Assembly (NCBI GenBank): GCA_036275935.1
Contig: DASUCS010000190.1
Coordinates: 1 to 30,762, forward strand
Origin: DASUCS01 sp036275935
GTDB lineage: Bacteria > Actinomycetota > Acidimicrobiia > Acidimicrobiales > JACDCH01
Reading direction: 5' to 3'
DNA length: 30,762 bases
Shown: positions 1 through 6,838 of the stretch, piece after piece
How the letters are laid out: each line of letters starts with the position of its first letter
Position numbering within the stretch: the first letter of the stretch is position 1
Made by a program: the position numbers and the translations under genes
Notes under the pieces: model-generated
Seen by the model: only the letters and a program-made list of their open reading frames with translations
What the model was told of the DNA's origin: nothing
The model's database searches: none

Positions 1-1
1 G

Positions 2-3000
2 GTCGATTCGCTGCTGGCCGACACGCAGGCGCGACTCGAGTCGGTCCAAGGATTGAAGGGGCCAGAACGCGCCCAGGTCATCGCCGACTTCGCCGAGGAG
101 CTCGAGGGTCTGCGCCGGGTCTACGAACGATTCCACGGACCGGAGGAACGCCCACCCCGCGCTGACGATCTCGTCGAGGAGTCGGGCCTGCGGTTGCAGG
201 CGTCGTGGTCGGACGGGCAGATCGTCGTGTGGGCCGCCGGCCCCGACGAGCCGCCGGCCGAGAACGACGAGCTCGCCGACCTGCTCGAAGACCTCAAGGC
301 GCCCAAGACCGAGTGGCAGGCGCATCGCGGTGTCGATCTGCCGGACGGGGAACGCGCTGACGCGGTGTCGATCCCGCTGCGGGATTCACTCCTCTGGCTC
401 GTGACGATCGGCGGCGACCGGGAACCGTCCGAGGATCTCGGGGCGAGTGTGCGCTGGCTCGGTCATCTCGCTGCGGCAGCAGTGCGACAGGTGGCCCGTG
501 GATCGGTCGTGCCCGCGCTGCGGTCGTTGCGACGCGTCGACCGATCGGTGGAGATGGGCGTGCGCTGGCAAGCGGCGCTGCTCGACAACGCCACGATCGA
601 TCGGTTCGCAGCGACGATGCCAGGGCCGGTCCGCGTGATGTCGCCGCCATCCATCACGTCGCGCGTGTTGGTGATCGAACTCTTCAACGCGGTCGTGCAC
701 GCGGTCGTCAGTCAGGCGGCGGCGATGCTCGAGATGCCAGCCCCACCGCCCGTCGTGCGCACCACCGCCGACGTCGCGGAATCGGTGATCACGCGACTCG
801 ACGGCTCGCCGTTCAACGCGCCGGGTGGCGCCGGCTCAGACGTGGCGGACCGCCTGCAGCGGTGGGCCAAGCCGGTGACGCACCCCGGGCGCCCTCGACT
901 CGTCGTGCAGCTCGACCCCCCCGATCGCGGCGACGCGTGGTTCCTCAAGGTGCTCGGTCCCGGGCCGAACCGCGCGTTGCTCGACGTGGAGGTCGCGCTG
1001 TCCGCGACCAAGTCCACGCAACCGATCGCCGACGAGCTCGCTCGTCTCGAACGCCTGCTCCCGGTGCTGCAACGGCCGGGCGCATTGCGACGGGGCCAGG
1101 TGTACCTGAGCACCGACGAGGCCTGGGAGCTGATGACGAGCACCGGTCCTCTGCTCGAGGCCGCAGGTTTCGAAGTACGGGTGCCGGCGTTGTCGCGGCG
1201 CAAGCCGACTGCGGCGCTGCGGATGTTCGTCGAGCCGACGAAGGACTCGGTCGTCGGGGCACGACAGCTGAGCAACGTGCGTTGGTCCGCCGTGTTCGGC
1301 GACGTCGAGCTCACGCCGGATGAAGTGCTGCGACTCGCAACCGAGGCCCGCCCGCTCGTGCAGTCGCGTGGGAAATGGGTCGAGCTCGACCGCATCGATC
1401 TGAAGGAGGCGGCCGCCGCTCTCGCGGAACGCGCCAGCGTGACGCAACTGACCGGGGCGGAGATCCTGCGCCAAGCCGTCGGGCTCGAAGGGACCGCGCT
1501 CGGCGAGCGCCTGATCGTCGAAGGTGGCGGTTGGGCCGCCGACCTGCTCGACAAAGCCGCGTCGATCTCGCAGGACGAGCTCGTCGAGCAACCCGCAGGG
1601 TTCAAGGGAACGCTGCGCACGTACCAGGCCGAGGCGCTCGGTTGGCTCGGCTTCCTCGACGCCGTCGATCTCGGCGGTTGCCTCGCGCTCGACATGGGTC
1701 TCGGTAAGACGCCGACCGTGCTCGCGCACCTCGTGCGCATGCGCGGCGAGCTGCCTGCGTTGGTGATCGCCCCTCCGGCCGTCGTCGGTAACTGGGAAGC
1801 GGAAGCTCATCGCTTCACGCCCGAGCTGAAAGTCGTCGTCCATCACGGTGCGCGCCGGGCATCGGCATCCGAGTTGGCCGACGAGGTCGCCGAGGCCGAC
1901 GTCGTGATCACGACGTACGCAACTGCGGTGCGCGACGTCGACGCGCTGTCCGCCCTCGAGTGGCAGCACCTCGTGCTCGACGAGGCGCAGGCGATCAAGA
2001 ACCCGGCGAACGAGACCAGCCAACAGCTGCGGCGGATCGGCGCGCACGCGCGGCTCGCGCTCACCGGTACGCCGATCGAGAACGGTCTCGGCGACCTGTG
2101 GTCGATCCTCGACTTCTGCAACCCCGGGCTCGTCGGCTCGCGGGCCACGTTCGTGTCGCAGCTCGCGGGTGAGGGCGAAGCGGCCTTGCGCGCGCTCAAC
2201 GGCATCCTCGTGTTCCGCCGCACGAAGGCCGAACCTGACGTCGCCGCCGAGCTGCCCGACCGCATCGACGAGCTCGACCACTGCACGATGACCAAGGAGC
2301 AGATCGGGCTCTACCAAGCGGTGCTCGACTCGCTCGTGAAGGACTCGGCCGACGGCGATCGCGAGGTGAAGAAGGGCGCGGTGCTCGCGGCGATCACTGC
2401 GCTCAAGCAGATCTGCAACCATCCCGCGGCGTACCAGGCCGACGACGAGCCGCTGCACGGACGGTCCGGCAAGCTCAGCCGGCTCGAGGAGCTCGTGGAC
2501 GCGGTGTTCGCGGCCGGCGAGCGCATGCTGATCTTCACGCACTTCGCTCAGTGGGGCATGAAGCTCGCCGACCATCTGACCGAGATCACCGGGGTACCGA
2601 TCGCGTGTTACCACGGCGGGCTCGCGCGCGGCGTGCGCGACCGCATGGTGAAGGAGTTCCAGGAAGGCGAGGGTGCGGGTGCGCTGGTGCTGTCGCTCAC
2701 CGCGGGCGGCACCGGTCTCAACCTCACGGCCGCCAACCACGTCGTGCTGTACGACCGTTGGTGGAACCCCGCGAAGGAGGACCAGGCTCGCGACCGTGCG
2801 TGGCGCATCGGGCAGACCCGCACTGTTGTGTCGCACCGACTCGTGTGTCCTGGCACGATCGACGAACGGGTCGAGGACGTCGTCGCCGGCAAGCGTCAGA
2901 TCGCGGATCTCGTGCTGCCGAAGTCGAGCTCGCTCGGTGATCTCAACGCCGACCAGTTGCGGGTCGCCCTCGGCATCGACACGCACAAGTTGCTCACGGA

Positions 3001-3010
3001 GGACTCATGA
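2..3010 (+). CDS. SNF2-family DEAD/DEAH helicase, 5' end outside window
   Basis: ATP-dependent DNA translocase/helicase of the SNF2 (RapA/HepA-like) superfamily. The N-terminal half (to about nt 1600) has no motif I recognise and resembles the long variable region of bacterial SNF2 proteins. The C-terminal half has every core motif: Walker A DMGLGKT at nt 1691-1711, DEAQ box at 1979-1990, motif III LTGTP at 2060-2074, and in the second RecA lobe TAGGTGLNL (about 2699-2725) and motif VI QARDRAWRIGQ at 2783-2815. The reading frame is open from base 2 with no stop, so the TTG at 53 is only an internal candidate and the true start probably lies upstream of the window. The stop overlaps the next start by 4 bases (ATGA), which implies translational coupling. 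In many actinobacteria such helicases sit beside a SWIM zinc-finger protein. None is seen downstream here. Confidence 0.93.
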   Translation, partial: VDSLLADTQARLESVQGLKGPERAQVIADFAEELEGLRRVYERFHGPEERPPRADDLVEESGLRLQASWSDGQIVVWAAGPDEPPAENDELADLLEDLKAPKTEWQAHRGVDLPDGERADAVSIPLRDSLLWLVTIGGDREPSEDLGASVRWLGHLAAAAVRQVARGSVVPALRSLRRVDRSVEMGVRWQAALLDNATIDRFAATMPGPVRVMSPPSITSRVLVIELFNAVVHAVVSQAAAMLEMPAPPPVVRTTADVAESVITRLDGSPFNAPGGAGSDVADRLQRWAKPVTHPGRPRLVVQLDPPDRGDAWFLKVLGPGPNRALLDVEVALSATKSTQPIADELARLERLLPVLQRPGALRRGQVYLSTDEAWELMTSTGPLLEAAGFEVRVPALSRRKPTAALRMFVEPTKDSVVGARQLSNVRWSAVFGDVELTPDEVLRLATEARPLVQSRGKWVELDRIDLKEAAAALAERASVTQLTGAEILRQAVGLEGTALGERLIVEGGGWAADLLDKAASISQDELVEQPAGFKGTLRTYQAEALGWLGFLDAVDLGGCLALDMGLGKTPTVLAHLVRMRGELPALVIAPPAVVGNWEAEAHRFTPELKVVVHHGARRASASELADEVAEADVVITTYATAVRDVDALSALEWQHLVLDEAQAIKNPANETSQQLRRIGAHARLALTGTPIENGLGDLWSILDFCNPGLVGSRATFVSQLAGEGEAALRALNGILVFRRTKAEPDVAAELPDRIDELDHCTMTKEQIGLYQAVLDSLVKDSADGDREVKKGAVLAAITALKQICNHPAAYQADDEPLHGRSGKLSRLEELVDAVFAAGERMLIFTHFAQWGMKLADHLTEITGVPIACYHGGLARGVRDRMVKEFQEGEGAGALVLSLTAGGTGLNLTAANHVVLYDRWWNPAKEDQARDRAWRIGQTRTVVSHRLVCPGTIDERVEDVVAGKRQIADLVLPKSSSLGDLNADQLRVALGIDTHKLLTEDS

Positions 3011-3288
3011 ACGCACCGCGCGGCCAGTCGTCCCGGCGGCGGCGGTCATCGCATCGACGTCAGAAGCCACGCGGTCTGTGGTCGCCGGTGCCCGAGCCCG
3101 ATGCGCCCGAGCCGGTCGTACCTGTCTCTGATCCTTCGGCGTTGATCGACTCGCTCGGCTCGCCGCCCCTCAAGGGGCACAGCTCGGTCGCAGAGCACTA
3201 CCTGGCCGCGGTCGTCGAACGCGCCGCGGGCCTCGCCACCGGCTTGGTGGACGTCGCCGGCCTGCTCGCCCGCCCAGACGACGACTGA
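3007..3288 (+). CDS. small basic protein coupled to SNF2 helicase
   Basis: A 93-residue protein of unknown function. Residues 1-25 are rich in Arg, Ser and Lys, 25-40 are Pro/Val-rich, and 50-88 look like an amphipathic helical region (HSSVAEHYLAAVVERAAGLA). There is no membrane segment and no cysteine. The ATG overlaps the helicase TGA (ATGA), so it is very probably translated by coupling. The basic tail could bind nucleic acid, and the position suggests an accessory role to the helicase. Both are inference. The gene is followed by a strong hairpin. Confidence 0.7.
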   Translation: MNAPRGQSSRRRRSSHRRQKPRGLWSPVPEPDAPEPVVPVSDPSALIDSLGSPPLKGHSSVAEHYLAAVVERAAGLATGLVDVAGLLARPDDD

Positions 3289-3291
3289 CCG

Positions 3292-3341
3292 GACTGGTGC
3301 GCACCTAGAGGACGTTTTCGTCCCTCGCGTGCGCACCAGTC
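3292..3341. terminator. bidirectional hairpin between convergent genes
   Basis: A perfect 13-bp inverted repeat, GACTGGTGCGCAC at 3292-3304 and its reverse complement at 3329-3341, encloses a second hairpin GGACG-TTTT-CGTCC at 3310-3323. It lies between the stop of the small protein (+) and the stop of yceI (-), so it can serve both as a transcription terminator. There is no clear U tract, which is common for GC-rich actinobacterial terminators. Confidence 0.75.
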
Positions 3342-3348
3342 GCACGGA

Positions 3349-3906
3349 TCAGTTGAGGACGGCTTCGATCTCCAGGTGCAGGTTCACCTTGTCGGAGACG
3401 ACGAGCCCGCCGGTCTCGAGCGCGGCGTTGAAGTCGACGCCGAACTCACTGCGCTTGATCTCGCCGGTCGCCGAGAATCCGGCGCGGGTGCCGCCGTACG
3501 GATCCGGGCCGAAGCCGCCGAGCTCCAACTTCAGCGCGACGGGCTTCGTCACGCCCTTGAGCGTCAGCTCACCGTCGAGGACGTAGTCGTCGCCGTCGAC
3601 CCGCACGCCGGTCGAGCGGTACGTCATCGTCTTGAACGTGTCGGTCTCGAAGAAGTCGGCCGAGCGGATGTGGTTGTCGCGGTCGGGGTTGCCGGTGTCG
3701 ATCGACGCCAGCTCGATCGTGGCTGACACGCGCGAGTCGAGCGGGTCGTCGCCGGTCACGAGCTCGCCGCTGAACTCGGTGAACTTGCCGCGCACCTTGC
3801 TCACCATCATGTGGCGCACGGTGAAGCCGACTTCGGAGTGCACGGGGTCGATGGTCCAGGTTCCGGCGACGTAACCGGGGATCGTGGTTTCGGTGGTGAC
3901 GCTCAT
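3349..3906 (-). CDS. YceI family protein
   Basis: A 185-residue YceI-family (lipocalin-like beta-barrel) protein, a fold that binds isoprenoid or other amphipathic lipids. Family hallmarks are TWTIDPVHSEVGFTVRH near the N terminus, a KVRGKFTEFSGE segment, DNHIRSADFFE in the middle and LTLKGVTKPV in the second half. The start at 3906 is chosen because GGAGGAG stands about 7 bases before that ATG. An upstream in-frame extension to 3972 would run through both palindromes and is rejected. There is no signal peptide, so this is probably a cytoplasmic member, unlike E. coli periplasmic YceI. It is transcribed divergently from a MarR regulator, which is its likely controller. Confidence 0.92.
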   Translation of the reverse strand: MSVTTETTIPGYVAGTWTIDPVHSEVGFTVRHMMVSKVRGKFTEFSGELVTGDDPLDSRVSATIELASIDTGNPDRDNHIRSADFFETDTFKTMTYRSTGVRVDGDDYVLDGELTLKGVTKPVALKLELGGFGPDPYGGTRAGFSATGEIKRSEFGVDFNAALETGGLVVSDKVNLHLEIEAVLN

Positions 3907-3926
3907 CGGGGGTTCTCCTCCATGTA

Positions 3927-3940
3927 GTTGATGTGTCAAC
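3927..3940. promoter_or_regulatory. palindromic operator 1 (yceI/marR)
   Basis: GTTGATGTGTCAAC: perfect 5-bp arms GTTGA/TCAAC with a 4-base spacer, 20 bases upstream of the yceI ATG. On the minus strand it reads GTTGACACATCAAC, which contains a TTGACA -35-like hexamer. It is a typical size for a MarR dimer site. Confidence 0.6.
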
Positions 3941-3959
3941 CTTTGTGCGAAGGAACCTC

Positions 3960-3973
3960 GGTGACGCGTCAAC
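3960..3973. promoter_or_regulatory. palindromic operator 2 (yceI/marR)
   Basis: GGTGACGCGTCAAC repeats operator 1 with one arm base changed and contains the perfect 10-bp palindrome TGACGCGTCA. Its centre is 33 bp from that of operator 1, about three helical turns, so two dimers could bind the same DNA face. It overlaps the -35 region of the presumed marR promoter, which suggests autorepression. Confidence 0.6.
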
Positions 3974-3981
3974 TATTCCCC

Positions 3982-3987
3982 TATCCT
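3982..3987 (+). promoter_or_regulatory. -10 element of leaderless marR promoter
   Basis: TATCCT (TANNNT) lies at -12 to -7 relative to the A of the marR ATG at 3994, the spacing expected if transcription begins at the start codon. There is no Shine-Dalgarno sequence. Confidence 0.5.
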
Positions 3988-3993
3988 GAAGAC

Positions 3994-4488
3994 ATGGCGG
4001 GCAGCGAGTGGCTCGACGAGCAGGAAGCACGGGCGTGGCGGCAGTTCCTCGTGATGAGCAGCCGGCTGCGCCGGTCGCTGGGCGCCGAGCTGCAGCGGGA
4101 CACCGGGCTGTCGGACGGTGACTACGGCGTGCTCGTCGCACTGTCCGAAGCGCCGGACGCACGGTTGCGTCCGTCCGAGATCGGTACTGCCATTCAGTGG
4201 GAGAAGAGCCGGCTCTCGCACCACCTCACGCGCATGGAACAACGGGGATTGGTCAAGCGGATGCCGTGCAAGACGGACAACCGCGGCGCGCTGGTCGGGA
4301 TGACCGCGGCCGGACGCCGGGCGCTCGAGCAGGCCGCGCCACAACACGTCGACCACGTCCGCCGGGTGTTCTTCGACGCCTTGACTCGGGATCAGATCGC
4401 GGCGCTGGCCGACATCTCGGAGGCGGTGCTGGCGAAGCTCGAGCAGTGCCCGCAGGACGCCTCGGAGGACTGCGGAAACGACAACTAG
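3994..4488 (+). CDS. MarR family transcriptional regulator
   Basis: A 164-residue winged-helix repressor of the MarR family. The order is typical: an N-terminal dimerisation helix (residues 8-35), the DNA-binding helices around LRPSEIGTAIQWEKSRLSHH, the wing GLVKRMPCKTDNRGALVGMT, and C-terminal dimerisation helices. The ATG at 3994 is chosen because it gives the usual MarR N terminus and sits 6 bases after a TATCCT -10; an upstream frame beginning at 3928 would translate the operator region. It is divergent from yceI, with two palindromes between them. It probably represses itself and yceI. The stop codon interlocks with that of the convergent PPOX gene in the sequence CTAG. Confidence 0.92.
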   Translation: MAGSEWLDEQEARAWRQFLVMSSRLRRSLGAELQRDTGLSDGDYGVLVALSEAPDARLRPSEIGTAIQWEKSRLSHHLTRMEQRGLVKRMPCKTDNRGALVGMTAAGRRALEQAAPQHVDHVRRVFFDALTRDQIAALADISEAVLAKLEQCPQDASEDCGNDN

Positions 4489-4973
4489 TTGGTGAGCAGC
4501 CGTTCGGGCGCCACGAGCACCGCCGTCCTTCGTTCCGCGGCCATCACGCGGTCGAACTCGTCCCAGTCCTCGTGCGTCCCGCCTGCGGCGCGGAACACCG
4601 TTCGCAGCAGCTCCGGCACGTCGTCGGCGGGGACGACACCGGGGTCGTCCGGTCCGGCGATCTCGATCGGTCCCTCGACGGAGACCCACTGCCAGCCGTG
4701 CTGGAAAGCGAGCGAGGCGCGGCCGGACCGACGCAGCAGCTGGAGCTTGCGGGCCGATCCCGCGATCACGCAGCCGACGATGCGTTCGCCCCTCACTGGA
4801 TGATCGAGCACACCTGCGTTCACGAGCGACGAGTGAATCGACGAGTCCGCTCGGACGACCGACACGATGGCCAAGCCGTGATTGGCGGCGCCGAGCTGCT
4901 CGACGAGCGCGAGGTCCACGGTCGCCAGCTTCGCGCACGAAATTCTTGGGTCGGCCGCTGGTTCTTTCGTCAA
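4485..4973 (-). CDS. PPOX-family flavoprotein (pyridoxamine 5'-phosphate oxidase-like)
   Basis: A 162-residue split-barrel flavin/F420-binding protein of the PNPOx-like family, resembling the actinobacterial F420-dependent PPOX-class group. Family features include VVRADSSIHSSLVNAGVL near residues 40-57, RKLQLLRRSGRASLAF at about 75-90, and the barrel strand WQWVSVEGPIEIAG. The TTG start at 4973 is supported by AAAGGAG 7 bases upstream. The cofactor (FMN or F420) and the substrate cannot be read from the sequence. It is divergent from the SufR-like gene across only 16 bases, so its promoter must lie inside the 5' end of that gene. Confidence 0.85.
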   Translation of the reverse strand: MTKEPAADPRISCAKLATVDLALVEQLGAANHGLAIVSVVRADSSIHSSLVNAGVLDHPVRGERIVGCVIAGSARKLQLLRRSGRASLAFQHGWQWVSVEGPIEIAGPDDPGVVPADDVPELLRTVFRAAGGTHEDWDEFDRVMAAERRTAVLVAPERLLTN

Positions 4974-4974
4974 T

Positions 4975-4980
4975 TACACT
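4975..4980 (+). promoter_or_regulatory. -10-like element of SufR-like gene, embedded in PPOX leader
   Basis: TACACT ends 9 bases before the ATG at 4990. The same 16-base intergenic stretch (4974-4989) read on the minus strand contains the AAAGGAG ribosome-binding site of the PPOX gene, so the two signals are superimposed. Confidence 0.4.
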
Positions 4981-4989
4981 CTCCTTTAG

Positions 4990-5673
4990 ATGCCTGACCT
5001 CAACGAGCGCATCGGACAGCTGTCGGCGCTGGCCGAGCCCGTGCGGCGCGCGCTGTACGCGCATGTGGTCGGGCAGCGCGAGGCCGTCACTCGCGAGCAG
5101 GCCGCCGCCGCGGTCGATGTGCAGGTCCACGTGGCCAAGTTCCATCTCGATCGCCTGGTCGAAGACGGTCTCCTCGAGGCCGACTACCGGCGACCACCGG
5201 GACGAGGCGGCCCGGGTGCGGGCCGACCGGCGAAGGTGTACCGGCGGTCGAACCTCGAGGTCGAGGTCAGCCTGCCCGAGCGGCGCTACGACGTCGCGGG
5301 GCGGGTGCTCGTGCGCGCGGTCGCTCAGGCCGAGCGCGAGGGCATCCCCGTGGCCGAGGCCCTCGAGCATGTTGCCGTCGACGCGGGCCGTGAGGCCGGA
5401 GTGCAGGTCGCGCGCAAGAACCGTCGCCGCTCGACCACGAAGACCGTCGTCGACACGCTCGTCGAGCAGGGCTACGAGCCCTACGTCGAGCGGGACGGCA
5501 TCCGGCTGGCCAACTGCCCGTTCGACACGCTGGCCCGCGACGAGACCGCGCTCGTGTGCGGCATGAACCTCTGCTACCTCGGGGGTGTGCTCGAGGGGAT
5601 GGGTGCGGAGGGACTCACGGCCGAGCTCGAGCCGACGCCCGGGCAGTGCTGTGTGCATCTTCGTAAGGTCTGA
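4990..5673 (+). CDS. SufR-like (COG2345) Cys-rich HTH regulator
   Basis: A 227-residue transcription factor with an ArsR/DeoR-type winged helix at residues 10-65 (LAEPVRRALYAHVV, then HVAKFHLDRLVEDGLL), a Gly/Arg/Pro hinge GRGGPGAGRP at 71-80, and a C-terminal sensor domain. The C terminus has Cys at 176, 190, 195, 220 and 221 (NCPF, VCGMNLC, GQCC). This pattern matches COG2345/SufR proteins, where such cysteines hold an Fe-S cluster that controls DNA binding. That a cluster is bound here is inference. It is followed after 5 bases by a BtuF-like protein, so the two are probably co-transcribed. No suf genes are in the window, so a role in Fe-S assembly control is not shown. Confidence 0.82.
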   Translation: MPDLNERIGQLSALAEPVRRALYAHVVGQREAVTREQAAAAVDVQVHVAKFHLDRLVEDGLLEADYRRPPGRGGPGAGRPAKVYRRSNLEVEVSLPERRYDVAGRVLVRAVAQAEREGIPVAEALEHVAVDAGREAGVQVARKNRRRSTTKTVVDTLVEQGYEPYVERDGIRLANCPFDTLARDETALVCGMNLCYLGGVLEGMGAEGLTAELEPTPGQCCVHLRKV

Positions 5674-5678
5674 CGCCC

Positions 5679-6563
5679 ATGCGCATCGTGTCGCTCTTGC
5701 CGTCGACGACGGAGATCCTCTTCGCGATCGGTGCCGGCGACGACGTCGTCGGCGTGACGTTCGAGTGTGATCATCCAGCGGAGGCCCGGCAGCGCACGAT
5801 CGTGTCCAACACGGCGTTGCCCGAAGGGCTGTCACCGGCGCAGATCGACGCCGCAGTGCGGGAACGCTTGGCCGCTGGGGAGGAGCTGTACCGACTGGAC
5901 GCCGGTGCGTTGCACGCGCTGGATCCCGACGTCGTCGTCACGCAGGACCTGTGCGCGGTGTGCGCGGTCGACGTGAGCACCGTCGACGACGCGCTGTCAC
6001 ATCTCGGTTGCCGCGCCGAGGTCGTCACGATCGATCCCGGCACGCTCGACGAGGTGCTTGCGTCGATCGAACAACTCGGGGCCGTGACGGGCAGGGGCGA
6101 TCGCGCTGCCGAACTCGTCGCCGATCTGCGCCGGCGGCTGTCGGCCGTCGAGGAATTGGTTCGCGATCTTCCTCGACCCCGCGTCGCGGTGTTGGAGTGG
6201 ACCGACCCGCCGTTCAACGCGGGCCATTGGGTGCCCGACATGGTGACCGCCGCCGGCGCCACCCCGGTGCTCGCGGCGTCCGGTCAGCGCTCGAGCGTGA
6301 TCACCTGGCAGGACGTTGCGTCCGCCGAGCCCGACGCGATCGTCGTGTCGCCCTGCGGGTTCAGGCTCGACGGGTGCATCGCCATGGCCCGAGCCCTCCG
6401 CCAGTCCGGCAAGCTCACCACCGACGCACCGTTGTGGGCCGTCGACGCCGATGCCGCGTTCGTTCGTCCAGGTCCTCGGCTGGTCGACGGTGTCGAAGCA
6501 CTCGCGTCGATCGCCCATCCCGACGTGATGCCCGCCCGTCCTGCGCTCGCGGTTCGCATCTAA
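5679..6563 (+). CDS. BtuF-like substrate-binding protein without signal peptide
   Basis: A 294-residue protein of the class III periplasmic-binding family (PF01497; BtuF/FhuD/FepB type). It begins directly with the first strand of the mature fold, MRIVSLLPSTTEILFAIGAG, so there is neither a signal peptide nor a lipobox. Later features are DPDVVVTQDLCAVCAV (about residues 83-98), the long linker helix (about 125-160), and PDAIVVSPCGF in the second lobe. Relatives named cobalamin-binding protein share this signal-less form and are presumably cytoplasmic. Whether the ligand is a corrinoid, a siderophore or something else is not determinable. No ABC permease or ATPase is adjacent. It forms a tight pair with the SufR-like regulator. 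The stop codon interlocks with that of the minus-strand ORF at 6560. Confidence 0.85.
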   Translation: MRIVSLLPSTTEILFAIGAGDDVVGVTFECDHPAEARQRTIVSNTALPEGLSPAQIDAAVRERLAAGEELYRLDAGALHALDPDVVVTQDLCAVCAVDVSTVDDALSHLGCRAEVVTIDPGTLDEVLASIEQLGAVTGRGDRAAELVADLRRRLSAVEELVRDLPRPRVAVLEWTDPPFNAGHWVPDMVTAAGATPVLAASGQRSSVITWQDVASAEPDAIVVSPCGFRLDGCIAMARALRQSGKLTTDAPLWAVDADAAFVRPGPRLVDGVEALASIAHPDVMPARPALAVRI

Positions 6564-6766
6564 GCGACTTCCTCGTTCGGGCGTCCGAAGACGAACCACC
6601 GAGTGGCGAACGCCCCGGACGTCCCGCACAGGAGCAACGTGACGTCGCCATTGCCGCGGGTCCACGGCAGGACGAACGCCAGAACGACAGCGATGGCGGC
6701 AATCGCCACGGCGATGGCCAGGTCGGGGGAGGCAGCAACGCAGTCGGTTTCGGACATAGCGGACAC
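6560..6766 (-). CDS. small predicted membrane protein
   Basis: A 68-residue ORF (GTG at 6766, or ATG at 6757 giving 65 residues). Residues 16-36 form a strongly hydrophobic helix (LAIAVAIAAIAVVLAFVLPW) and 42-60 a weaker second one ending at WFVFGRP. No family is recognised. In favour of reality: its TAG stop interlocks exactly with the stop of the convergent upstream gene, and it runs in the same direction as the beta-lactamase gene 72 bases upstream. Against: no Shine-Dalgarno sequence and short length. Confidence 0.5.
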   Translation of the reverse strand: MSAMSETDCVAASPDLAIAVAIAAIAVVLAFVLPWTRGNGDVTLLLCGTSGAFATRWFVFGRPNEEVA

Positions 6767-6838
6767 AATCCGTCGAAGTGCCGCGAATGGAAAGAATCAA
6801 TCGAAAAACGACACAGGCGGACTAGTCAGTGCACGTTG

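Noticed and set aside
837..841. Degenerate LivG signature ELSTGTRR (residues of LivHMG) as a sign of a dead ATPase
   Set aside because: Positions given are residues. LivG-type ATPases often deviate from LSGGQ here, and Walker A, Walker B and the H-loop are intact.
836..2986. A 716-codon frame antisense to the SNF2 helicase
   Set aside because: No motif, biased composition and complete overlap with a gene carrying all helicase motifs.
3973..5835. A 620-codon minus-strand frame across marR, PPOX and the SufR-like gene
   Set aside because: It would cover three recognisable genes and has no family similarity.
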